Made by a program: the position numbers and the translations under genes. The notes under the pieces are model-generated. The model was not told the origin of the DNA, made no database searches, and saw only the letters and a list, made by a program, of their open reading frames with translations. Shown one piece after another: positions 24,162-31,434 of a DNA stretch of 44,202 nucleotides. Source of the stretch: a virus; the IMG/VR virus record IMGVR_UViG_3300033233_000065, positions 1 to 44,202 of that record, one strand, 5' to 3'. Position 1 is the first letter of the stretch, and each line of letters opens with the position of its first letter.

Positions 24162-24724
24162 TAGATCACCTCACGTCGAAGGATACCTAGAATCACTTCA
24201 TCTACCCATTTGTTGCCGAGAAGGGCGGATTCACGTTTTCTACCTTCTTCCTTGAATCCTATGTTCTTAGCAAGCTTGATTGTTCGATAGTATATTGACG
24301 GTACAATAGCTGTCATCCTACGGAGAGGGTACCTCTGAAATACCCAAGCAACTGCTTGTTTACAGAGAAGAACCTTCTCCGCAGGCTTTCTATCAAAGAA
24401 CAATATATGAACCTCACAATCAATCACTTCATGCATGTTCAATGCATACAAGATTCCAACTATATCCTCATTCTCATCTAATACTTCAAACCAAAGAGAA
24501 TCTGTCTGTGAAAGCATTCTGGTAAAGTTCGCTAGATCACCCTTAGTGATGTCACTAAATAGCGAACGATACTTATTCATCTCTTCCCAGATCCATGCAG
24601 CTTTCTCTGGTGTGATGATAAGCTCTTGTATCTTCCAGCGGTCAAACTCAGCGATTAGAAGATTCGGATCGTAATGGCTGCGTTGGCCACGGAACACTTC
24701 ACTGTGATTTCTGAGGATGTCCAT
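24161..24724 (-). CDS. GNAT-family acetyltransferase in the virion gene block
   Basis: 187 residues. The C-terminal 110 show the GNAT fold order: WFEVLDENEDIVGILYAL (strands 2-4), HILFFDRKPAEKVLLCKQAVAWVFQ (acetyl-CoA loop/helix region, with a weak Q/RxxGxG), then RMTAIVPSIYYRTIKLAKNIGFKEEGRKRES as the last motif. The first 70 nt overlap the upstream gene. GNAT proteins amid structural genes occur in other phages and may modify a virion or host protein; substrate unknown. Confidence 0.72.
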   Translation of the reverse strand: MDILRNHSEVFRGQRSHYDPNLLIAEFDRWKIQELIITPEKAAWIWEEMNKYRSLFSDITKGDLANFTRMLSQTDSLWFEVLDENEDIVGILYALNMHEVIDCEVHILFFDRKPAEKVLLCKQAVAWVFQRYPLRRMTAIVPSIYYRTIKLAKNIGFKEEGRKRESALLGNKWVDEVILGILRREVI

Positions 24725-24960
24725 GACGCCTTGTTGAAATCATAGACAGTTCCAGCTCTGTCTATAGTGTAAATATACCCTGTCGGAACAAACTGAAGAT
24801 TGTGAGGAATAGTAATCGTTGTATTAGCAGGTCCTGAATCCGGAATATCCACTACCGATGTGAAGATATTTTCTTCAAATGTCAACTTTCCCATCAAGGC
24901 GTCGATTATCTGCCGAATGGTAAAGATAACATCAACGACGGTTCTACTAATCTGTGCCAT
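24655..24960 (-). CDS. Small beta-rich virion-block protein (101 aa)
   Basis: Start at 24960 has no Shine-Dalgarno. Instead palindrome copy 6 ends 4 nt before the ATG. The product has a short N-terminal helix (AQISRTVVDVIFTIRQIIDALMGKL) and a beta-rich rest (SVVDIPDSGPANTTITIPHNLQFVPTGYIYTIDRAG...). Likely a small tail or fibre-attachment component. It overlaps the GNAT gene by 70 nt. No family recognised. Confidence 0.65.
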   Translation of the reverse strand: MAQISRTVVDVIFTIRQIIDALMGKLTFEENIFTSVVDIPDSGPANTTITIPHNLQFVPTGYIYTIDRAGTVYDFNKASWTSSEITVKCSVANAAITIRIF

Positions 24961-24963
24961 AGA

Positions 24964-24979
24964 TGTCCAATGTTGGACT
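24964..24979. repeat. Dispersed palindrome copy 6 (TGTCCAATGTTGGACT)
   Basis: Fills the 17-bp gap between the stop of the 24978-26636 gene and the start of the 24655-24960 gene, occupying the place of a ribosome-binding site. Confidence 0.9.
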
Positions 24980-26636
24980 ACTGATTGATTGCAGAACCCT
25001 TCACAACCTTGATGAAGAGACTATGGAGACGAAGCGTACTTCCATCGTCAGACCTCATCCTAATCTGGATCTTATGCCTATTGATAGTATATCTGTACGG
25101 CTGAACAGTAGGTCCAGAGGTGACTGGAAGATCGACCTGACCATATGTCTGCCAAGTTTGACCACCATTTGTTGAGTACTCAAAAATAGCTGTAATGATC
25201 TGGTCTGCCTCATACAGCAACTCAAGCATAATGACAGTTAGATCTTCTAGTGGAGATGCTGGTAGAATCATACCAGTTTGGATCTCAATAGGAATACCTA
25301 CCGGAGAACCAAAACTATCTACATCTTCAATCACTCCTTCCTTCTCTCTAAGAACTCTGTTTTGATTAGAGCATACCAACACAGGGCCTGGTGTTCTCGC
25401 ACCAATACCTAGATCATCAAAGGATCCTGCTAACGAGTCGATTGTTCCTGTTAGTTCATCAAAAGTCGCAGCGTACAAGATATCCTTGAACGCCATTCTT
25501 TCCAGCTTGAATGGATACAGGCTATGGTACCACACTCCATCATCTAATCTATACTTCCAAACAACACTAGTAGTGTTATTGTTTGCTAGCGGTGGCACAT
25601 GAATCCAGTACTCTCTATTCCGAGGCTCGAATCCAGCAATCGCCTTACGAGTATTCAATGTGCTACCAAGTAGCTGATCTCTGATTGGGAACCCAATAGG
25701 AGTGATTCCTTCAGGTCTGACTACTACCACATCATCTGTAGATAGCATGATGATCTGTGCAAACAACCTCATACTCGTTTGTCCTCTCGGACTTGGAGTA
25801 CGCACGATTGAACCTGGAGCATCTGTACCTTGATCAAAGCGATAGGTAAACTGGAAAGGCGTATCCACGAAGCCAGTAATATTCATTACCCAAATAGAAC
25901 TTGCACGAATAATGAAGGCTTCCACATCAGTTACAGGAATCACACCATGCTGAACATCTACCGTACCACCTGGAGAAGACAATAGATCTTCGTATCCTGA
26001 GCCTAAGCCAAGCCAATCTTCGTTATTATTCTTCGCACACCACTCAATACGAGTAGTAAACGTCCCATTGAGAGATGGATCAGCGTCTTTCACTACATAT
26101 GAAACAATCACTCTTCCACCAAAGGTAGTGATATGCTTTCCAACAGCCGCCCCAGGAATAGCGCTATATGTACCATCACCAAGATTGATAGAGTACAATC
26201 CTGTTGATCCATCAGTGAAGAGCAACTTATCATTCCAGACAGTAAACTCCACCGTGGTATCTTGTGCAATCGAAAGGGTAGGACCTACTAGAGAGTACCA
26301 AGCTGTCCCACCCCAATAGTCTACTCCAGTTCCAGTGACTCTAATGATATAATCACTACCTGTTCTGGAGCTGAATACAACTACTCCACAGATAGGATCA
26401 CTTACATTGCTCCCAACTCCTTCAACTCCTGGCCTCGTCACATACATAGAGTCTGGCGAGAACACCAGATTTTGAACAAAAGGACTCTCATCAGGAGATA
26501 GATCAGTCAATGCCTTGATGTGATTTTCACCTTTTGGAGCGTGAAAGAACATCATAGGCGCTTCAACAATCTGTCCCGGAAGAAGATTTTGTCGAAGGAA
26601 GTTTTGAACCTTCCTACTAGTGATTGATCTGGCCAT
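24978..26636 (-). CDS. Beta-propeller-like tail stabilisation/nozzle protein (552 aa)
   Basis: Long, almost purely beta product with short N-terminal helix (SRKVQNFLRQNLLPGQIVEAP). It has many W/Y-x-T-x-x repeats such as TVWNDKLLFTDGSTGLYSINLGDGTYSAIPGA and GGRVIVSYVVKD. Length, position (after head-tail adaptor and fibre genes) and the start RPGVEGVGS...GVVVFSS fit the P22 gp10-like DNA stabilisation / T7 gp12-like nozzle group of podovirus tails. It would plug or extend the short tail. The exact family is not proven. Confidence 0.7.
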   Translation of the reverse strand: MARSITSRKVQNFLRQNLLPGQIVEAPMMFFHAPKGENHIKALTDLSPDESPFVQNLVFSPDSMYVTRPGVEGVGSNVSDPICGVVVFSSRTGSDYIIRVTGTGVDYWGGTAWYSLVGPTLSIAQDTTVEFTVWNDKLLFTDGSTGLYSINLGDGTYSAIPGAAVGKHITTFGGRVIVSYVVKDADPSLNGTFTTRIEWCAKNNNEDWLGLGSGYEDLLSSPGGTVDVQHGVIPVTDVEAFIIRASSIWVMNITGFVDTPFQFTYRFDQGTDAPGSIVRTPSPRGQTSMRLFAQIIMLSTDDVVVVRPEGITPIGFPIRDQLLGSTLNTRKAIAGFEPRNREYWIHVPPLANNNTTSVVWKYRLDDGVWYHSLYPFKLERMAFKDILYAATFDELTGTIDSLAGSFDDLGIGARTPGPVLVCSNQNRVLREKEGVIEDVDSFGSPVGIPIEIQTGMILPASPLEDLTVIMLELLYEADQIITAIFEYSTNGGQTWQTYGQVDLPVTSGPTVQPYRYTINRHKIQIRMRSDDGSTLRLHSLFIKVVKGSAINQ

Positions 26637-27286
26637 TAGAACCTAACACGAATGTCAGGAGAGTTGTATCGAATCTTCACACCATATACTGTACAAGTCG
26701 TACCAGCTGATGGAGTGACATAGAAGCCTAAGCTATAGTATGTGTCAGCTAGGATTGTGTAGTCAGTAGCTGGCCCAAAGCCTAGATTCTGATTTCCAGT
26801 TATTGCTCCTGAACCTGCACCTGTGAAGACCGTAGTGTTTACGTCACTTCCCTTTGGCCTTGCATACCCTTTGATGTCATACACAATCGTACCACCAGAC
26901 TGGTAAAAGCTCAACTCACAAGAACTTGCTGGTACAATAGCACCTACTGGTAGTACAATAGAACACCAGAAATACCCAGTCGTATGAGAAGCTTGTACTA
27001 CAGGCAATCCAACTGCTGTATTATTCGCGGGAGGTAAAAGTGTACCTGCTGCTGAAACCCACTGCATATCCCAGACAGAGATGTACTTTGCAAGATTCTG
27101 TGTCTGCATAAGTCCAGCTTCTACTGGAATAACTGGATCAGCCAAAGGTGTACTTGGGGAATATCCCATGATAGTATTGAGACGTTCCCTAAGATCCAGT
27201 TTCTCTTGCCTCAGCCAGTCATCTGCTGTATTCGCAGGCGCCCCACCAACAGGGACTGACTCATTCCAAGTGTTAGTGTAGGTCAT
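26636..27286 (-). CDS. Tail appendage/fibre-type protein (216 aa)
   Basis: N-terminus TYTNTWNESVPVGGAPANTADDWLRQEKLDLRERLNTIMG is a pattern common at the start of virion-anchored fibres. After it comes a beta-sandwich-like C-terminal part (GYFWCSIVLPVGAIVPASSCELSFYQSGGTIVYDIKGYA...YSLGFYVTPSAGTTCTVYGVKIRY). It overlaps the nozzle-like gene by 1 nt. Probably a tail appendage or anchoring protein. Confidence 0.65.
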   Translation of the reverse strand: MTYTNTWNESVPVGGAPANTADDWLRQEKLDLRERLNTIMGYSPSTPLADPVIPVEAGLMQTQNLAKYISVWDMQWVSAAGTLLPPANNTAVGLPVVQASHTTGYFWCSIVLPVGAIVPASSCELSFYQSGGTIVYDIKGYARPKGSDVNTTVFTGAGSGAITGNQNLGFGPATDYTILADTYYSLGFYVTPSAGTTCTVYGVKIRYNSPDIRVRF

Positions 27287-27679
27287 TTAGACCTCTACGA
27301 TCGTCAAAGTGAACTGCTGAAGTCCAGACAATCTACGAAGGAACTCTGTAAAACCCTCAGCACTTGCAACAATCCCATTCTTCCCAAGCACAGGATTGAA
27401 CTGCTCTCCTACGAGAATACAGCCATGTGAGTCATCATTGATGTTACCTTTGTGAAACAAGATTGCTGAACGTCCAGGAACTCCCGTAACCTCAAAGGTA
27501 TCACCAAACTTTGGAGACTGTACTCTCTTACAAATATATGTCCCTTTTGGGATACATGACTTGCCAACTTCGTTGTTCTTCCAAGCACGCTCAAGAGATA
27601 GCGCAAATGGCAAGCCGTCATCTAAGAGCACACCATAAGTTGCATCCTCGATCTGTGCTATCCTCTTGAGAGTAATCAT
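27287..27679 (-). CDS. DUF5675-like protein, putative cell-wall enzyme
   Basis: Start at 27679 is preferred (ATGA overlap with the spanin-like gene); an in-frame ATG at 27703 exists. 130 residues: MITLKRIAQIEDATYGVLLDDG...LSLERAW...IPKGTYICKRVQSPKFG...FHKGNINDDSHGCILVG. This matches the DUF5675 pattern, including H76 and the S84-HGC87 motif. That motif recalls the catalytic S-x-GC of L,D-transpeptidases. Its pairing with a membrane-anchored coiled-coil protein suggests a lysis cassette and an endolysin-like role; no other lysozyme or amidase is found in the window. Confidence 0.7.
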   Translation of the reverse strand: MITLKRIAQIEDATYGVLLDDGLPFALSLERAWKNNEVGKSCIPKGTYICKRVQSPKFGDTFEVTGVPGRSAILFHKGNINDDSHGCILVGEQFNPVLGKNGIVASAEGFTEFLRRLSGLQQFTLTIVEV

Positions 27680-27951
27680 TTCTTTGTTTCCTTTCCACGA
27701 CAAGCTGAGTCGAGAGGATGATCTTTACAGATTAGATATAAGATAGTCTCCTGAGTTTGCATTACTCCTTTTCCGATATTAGCCAACTCTGTATTTATTA
27801 GTGCATGAGCAGAGTCGTTCTTCTGTTTGAGAATCATCAGCTCTGTCTTGTCTGCTTTCTGTTGTAATGCAGCATATGCCATACCTGACAGAAAAAGCAA
27901 AGTTGCTATCTGCCAAGCATAGGCACTGATGAACTCACGAGCAGCCCTCAT
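27676..27951 (-). CDS. Membrane-anchored coiled-coil protein, spanin-like (91 aa)
   Basis: N-terminal membrane helix AYAWQIATLLFLSGMAYAAL (about residues 10-29), then a charged helical periplasmic-type part (QQKADKTELMILKQKNDSAHALINTELANIGKGV) ending in two cysteines. Topology and coupling (ATGA on both sides) to the DUF5675 gene suggest an inner-membrane spanin or holin accessory. It could equally be a small tail-anchored virion protein. Confidence 0.55.
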   Translation of the reverse strand: MRAAREFISAYAWQIATLLFLSGMAYAALQQKADKTELMILKQKNDSAHALINTELANIGKGVMQTQETILYLICKDHPLDSACRGKETKK

Positions 27952-28628
27952 TCTCTATCCCACCTATTTTGACTGTTGGAAGGAGTCAGTCCAGAAGAAC
28001 TAGTCAAAAATGGTAGAATCACACCTTCAGTATTATCCATCATATCTTCTTCCTCCATTTCGTTAGGCTTATCTGAAACCCACTGAGTCCAAACTGCCTG
28101 AGCCCACTGAGCCTTAGCCAGATCACCTTTCTCATCCCAATAGAGAAATCTTGCCAATCTCCAGATGCCTTGATGCCAGGGGAGGGGTAGAACTGGTTCA
28201 TCCATATCATCTACCATCTTAGTATAACTTACTTTATACATAAGACGGATAGTGTACACTGCATCTGGCGTTGGAACAAGCTGTACCCAACCTCTCTGAC
28301 GAACATAGTCAGTCGGCGGGCCATTCTGAAGATCTTGCTGAGTTGACAGCCAGTTCTCATCCCGTTTAGTAAGCTTTCCTCGATTTCCAGCTGAGGTATT
28401 CCACAAGCTGAATGCTGACACACAGTCAGAAGGAAGCATGTAGAGAGCACTTCCTGAAACCGTTGGGAAAGTTGTAACCTTACGAGCTTTCAAGAACTTA
28501 TACTTATCCTGAATCTCTTCTGTTGCATTATTGATGAGACGACCCAACACAAGATCGTCAACTTCTGCTGTGGATGGATTGCCTACCTTCACACGCAGAG
28601 TATCAATCAACTCCTTATAGCTAGCCAT
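27948..28628 (-). CDS. Head-tail adaptor (gp4/gp11-like) protein
   Basis: 226 residues starting SYKELIDTLRVKVGNPSTAEVDDLVLGRLINNATEEIQDKYKFLKARKV, the usual opening of podovirus adaptor/tail-completion proteins (helix, then L-x-x-x-I-N-x-A-x-x-E-I). A beta-rich middle (YMLPSDCVSAFSLWNT...GWVQLVPTPDAVYTIRLMYKVSY) and a helical tail follow. It would form the ring below the portal. Sits between capsid/fibre genes and the tail genes. Confidence 0.72.
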   Translation of the reverse strand: MASYKELIDTLRVKVGNPSTAEVDDLVLGRLINNATEEIQDKYKFLKARKVTTFPTVSGSALYMLPSDCVSAFSLWNTSAGNRGKLTKRDENWLSTQQDLQNGPPTDYVRQRGWVQLVPTPDAVYTIRLMYKVSYTKMVDDMDEPVLPLPWHQGIWRLARFLYWDEKGDLAKAQWAQAVWTQWVSDKPNEMEEEDMMDNTEGVILPFLTSSSGLTPSNSQNRWDRE

Positions 28629-28810
28629 CAGTCGGAGCCCTCAAGAAGCAGTTGGGCACTATCTTCAGTCGTAAGATCTTCTAGGAGTTCAGTGAGAAGC
28701 TCTTTCAGTTCTGTTACCGCATCTGGGATACAAGGCGGAGGATCAGAAGAGAAGATCTCATATGATGCCTCTATATCTGTATACGTAGGTGTGATACATA
28801 CAGTACTCAC
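28628..28810 (-). CDS. Hypothetical acidic protein (60 aa)
   Basis: GTG start at 28810 with GGAGG 4-5 nt upstream; the stop overlaps the adaptor start. Product: MSTVCITPTYTDIEASYEIFSSDPPPCIPDAVTELKELLTELLEDLTTEDSAQLL, with a C-terminal acidic amphipathic helix. Probably a minor morphogenesis protein. The 92 bp upstream hold nothing convincing. Confidence 0.65.
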   Translation of the reverse strand: MSTVCITPTYTDIEASYEIFSSDPPPCIPDAVTELKELLTELLEDLTTEDSAQLLLEGSD

Positions 28811-28902
28811 GACGCCTCCAACCTTGTAGCATATAAAAGTTTACCTGCCGCATCCGTGTCGAGGGACTACTTATTAGATAGAGCTATGTCCAGGATTGCA
28901 GA

Positions 28903-29361
28903 TTACTCCAGTTCGAGCCAGGGAGCCAACAGGAAGAGGATCTCAGGATCAATCTCTCCATCTTCCTCCTTACCATCAGCACCCTTGACTTTCTTCAACT
29001 TGAACTGCTCCCACTTCATGGGCTTCAGTCGGTCGATCTCTTCTTCCCTCATGAGAAGCTCAGTAACAGCTTTCTTCCAGTCTTCTTCATGTCCACCGAG
29101 ATCCCACTGTTCCATCTGGATTACATTGCCCTGAGCATCCTTCTTCTCAGGAATCTTCATCTTCTGGCCATTCTCATCCTTCCTACAGAACTGATCGAGG
29201 AGATCATCTCTCGTCTCGGTGTACGCTTCATAGACTGGCATGAGTTGCTTCTTTGCTACAGCAACGAGGAAGGCTGTTCCAACTTCAAGACGAATCTTGT
29301 TGCTGGAAATCATGTTCATACCAGTCAGAATGTTTTGGATCTGCTTGTTACTGAGCTTCAT
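28903..29361 (-). CDS. Minor virion or morphogenesis protein (152 aa)
   Basis: The start at 29361 (MKLSNKQIQNILTGMNMI) is favoured by GAGGG upstream; a longer frame reaches 29418 across palindrome copy 7. The opening resembles DUF1617-type small phage proteins (M-K-L-x-N-K-Q-I). The rest is highly charged (RKDENGQKMKIPEKKDAQGN, EEDWKKAVTELLMREEEIDRLKPMKWEQFKLKKVKG). Exact role unknown. Confidence 0.65.
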   Translation of the reverse strand: MKLSNKQIQNILTGMNMISSNKIRLEVGTAFLVAVAKKQLMPVYEAYTETRDDLLDQFCRKDENGQKMKIPEKKDAQGNVIQMEQWDLGGHEEDWKKAVTELLMREEEIDRLKPMKWEQFKLKKVKGADGKEEDGEIDPEILFLLAPWLELE

Positions 29362-29385
29362 GGGAACCCTCATGAGATTGAAAGT

Positions 29386-29401
29386 TGTACAACATTGGAC
29401 A
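29386..29401. repeat. Dispersed palindrome copy 7 (TGTACAACATTGGACA)
   Basis: One mismatch to the consensus. It lies 25 nt upstream of the minus-strand start at 29361 and 9 nt from GC-rich repeat C. Confidence 0.85.
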
Positions 29402-29409
29402 AGTGGCAA

Positions 29410-29490
29410 CAACTGCAACTGCGTGGAGCGGGAAAACAGGTCCCGCCCGCCCCGAGAGACCTGCCGGGGCGGGAAGGATCTGCGCGCAGA
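29410..29490. repeat. GC-rich dispersed repeat, copy C
   Basis: CAACTGCAACTGCGTGGAGCGGG, continued by GGTCCCGCCCG, aligns with copies B and D. It fills most of the gap between the long fibre gene and the 28903-29361 gene, next to palindrome copy 7. Confidence 0.65.
29446..29473. terminator. GC-rich hairpin after the long fibre gene
   Basis: CCCGCCCCG (29446-29454) pairs perfectly with CGGGGCGGG (29465-29473) over a 10-nt loop. On the minus strand a short T-run (TGTTTTCCC) follows. It could end or attenuate late transcription after the fibre gene. Confidence 0.6.
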
Positions 29491-31317
29491 TTAGGCTAGC
29501 GCAGCCGTCGCGCGCCATGCACCACCAGAACGAACATAGATCTTATTGTTCGTGGAGTCATATACGATTGCAACAGACCCCGTTGGAGGAGTAACTGCAC
29601 CAGTCGGAGCACCAGCACAGGAGCTGAACGTCAGGAAGCCAACAGTAGCAGTTGTAGCAAGTGCAGCGCCGTTGTTATAGGTAGCATGGTGGTCAGCAGC
29701 TGCAGTCAGGCCAAAGACACTCGTGCCGCCAGTCGTGACGATGGCGTAGTTGATAGTACCACCATCGGTAGGAGCTTCGACATAAACTCCATAGCGATTG
29801 GTGATGGTAGAGCCAGCACCCTTAGGAGCACTGGCAGTGCCAGCAACATACAGACCATAGAGGTTTGTCAGAGTGAAAGCAGCCGCTGTAGTCGTAGGTG
29901 CTAGGTAAGCGCCATACAGGCTCGTCATCGTCGCACCTGCTGTCGCTGCCACATTTACGCCATGAGCAGCGACTGAAGTACCACTATCAAAAGCAGTGTC
30001 AAGCAGGATGCCATACTTCGTCGTCGCAGCACTAACAGAAGCGCCAGTGATCCTGATACCGCTTGTCCCAACTGCCAGACGAATGGCTTCGTTCACAGTA
30101 CTACCATTACTTGGCGCTACAATGAACAGACCATAATCATTCGTGATTGTGCTACCAGCACCCTTCGTCACGTTGTCAACATAGACGCCATAACGATTGG
30201 TGAGAGTAAATGCGGCTGCTGACGTGGTATTAGCGCTATAGAAGCCATACAGACTAGTCATCGTGCCTGTAACAGTACCAATCGCTACAAAGCTACGATA
30301 GCTGTTACTTGTACCTGTATCCACACTAGCATCATTGTAGAAACCATACTTAGTCGTAGCCGCACCAACAGATGTACCAGTGATTCTCACACCGAAAGTA
30401 CCCTGAGACAATCCAATGGAAGCATCCAAACCACCAGCTCCCCCAGAAGCAGCCTCTACATAGATACCCCAGTTCGTTGTCGTCCCCTGAGTCTGCGCCT
30501 TCACCACGATGCCATATGCAGTCGTGATCGCTGAGCCGCCTCCCTTAGATGGAGTGTCAACATACAGGCCATATGCATTTGTCACTGTGAAAGCAGCAGC
30601 TGCCGTGATGATTTGAGTAAGAATCCCATACGCCGCTGATGTCGTATTGCTATCATGCGTTGGAGTGCACTCAATACCTCTTGATGTATTAGCAGCAGAT
30701 ACAAGTGAGGTACCAGAGATGAGAATCCCTCGATATGCTGACACAGCAGTACCAACACCAATATTGCCAGCTGTCACTTCCAACCCACCAGCTGCAATCT
30801 TCGCACCACCTCCAGCAATATGCAGTGCTCGATTGATTGTGGAAGCACCCGTCGGAGTATTGATATAGATTCCGTACTGATTGGTGATAGCCGACCCTAC
30901 ACCAATCGTAGCAGTATCAATATAGATACCGTATGTATTCGTCTGCGTGAAAGCAGCGGTAGCTGTCGTTGGTACAATGTAGATACCATATCCAGCTGTC
31001 GTTGCTGCAGACGTCATCGTTGGGCCGATGTAAGCACCATACTGACTTGTGCCTGCAGTCAACACAGTCGTACCAGTCACATTGATTGCTCGGCTGGTAC
31101 TTGCAGCAACACCAACACCAACACCAAGAGTCGTCGTCAGCGTACTCACCTTCGTCAGAGGAGTCGCTGTCAGCCCACCACCGCTATCTCCAAAGAACGA
31201 GATGCGGAAGTTATCCATCGTGATCTGGTTTGTAGTCGGCCCTGCACTCGTCACCAATGGGAGGAGATCAGCAGCGACTACAGTTGTTACAGCAGGTAGA
31301 GCAGAAATCTTCGGCAT
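29491..31317 (-). CDS. Repetitive tail fibre protein (608 aa)
   Basis: GAGG before the start at 31317. N-terminal 60 residues (PKISALPAVTTVVAADLLPLVTSAGPTTNQITMDNFRISFFG) are a typical fibre/virion anchor. The body holds about 16 repeats around YG(I/V/L)Y(V/I), each with TITNxYGxYV..AP or AAFTLTNLYGLYV, giving a long beta-helical or beta-prism rod. The C-terminus (PPTGSVAIVYDSTNNKIYVRSGGAWRATAAL) is the common fibre tip. Likely a host-recognition fibre with repeats open to length change. Confidence 0.8.
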   Translation of the reverse strand: MPKISALPAVTTVVAADLLPLVTSAGPTTNQITMDNFRISFFGDSGGGLTATPLTKVSTLTTTLGVGVGVAASTSRAINVTGTTVLTAGTSQYGAYIGPTMTSAATTAGYGIYIVPTTATAAFTQTNTYGIYIDTATIGVGSAITNQYGIYINTPTGASTINRALHIAGGGAKIAAGGLEVTAGNIGVGTAVSAYRGILISGTSLVSAANTSRGIECTPTHDSNTTSAAYGILTQIITAAAAFTVTNAYGLYVDTPSKGGGSAITTAYGIVVKAQTQGTTTNWGIYVEAASGGAGGLDASIGLSQGTFGVRITGTSVGAATTKYGFYNDASVDTGTSNSYRSFVAIGTVTGTMTSLYGFYSANTTSAAAFTLTNRYGVYVDNVTKGAGSTITNDYGLFIVAPSNGSTVNEAIRLAVGTSGIRITGASVSAATTKYGILLDTAFDSGTSVAAHGVNVAATAGATMTSLYGAYLAPTTTAAAFTLTNLYGLYVAGTASAPKGAGSTITNRYGVYVEAPTDGGTINYAIVTTGGTSVFGLTAAADHHATYNNGAALATTATVGFLTFSSCAGAPTGAVTPPTGSVAIVYDSTNNKIYVRSGGAWRATAALA

Positions 31318-31399
31318 TTAGAACCTCGTGAATAGGTTAGTTTTTCAGCCATCAACAATCTGGTCGGTCGAAACCCTAACCGCAATCAGACGGTCGAAC

Positions 31400-31424
31400 A
31401 AGAGCTCATGACGATTGAGCTCTT
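31400..31424. terminator. Hairpin between the two fibre genes
   Basis: AAGAGCTC (31400-31407) pairs with GAGCTCTT (31417-31424). The T-run (TTTTTC) is on the plus strand, so on the transcribed minus strand the hairpin has only GTTCG after it. It may protect mRNA ends or terminate weakly. The 117-bp gap also holds a GGTTAG/CTAACC pair and two CGGTCGAA repeats. Confidence 0.5.
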
Positions 31425-31434
31425 TTTCATACGA

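Noticed and set aside
28811-28902. Possible 30-residue minus-strand peptide overlapping the 28628-28810 gene
   Set aside because: No ribosome-binding site and no recognisable features; it would lie almost wholly in another gene.
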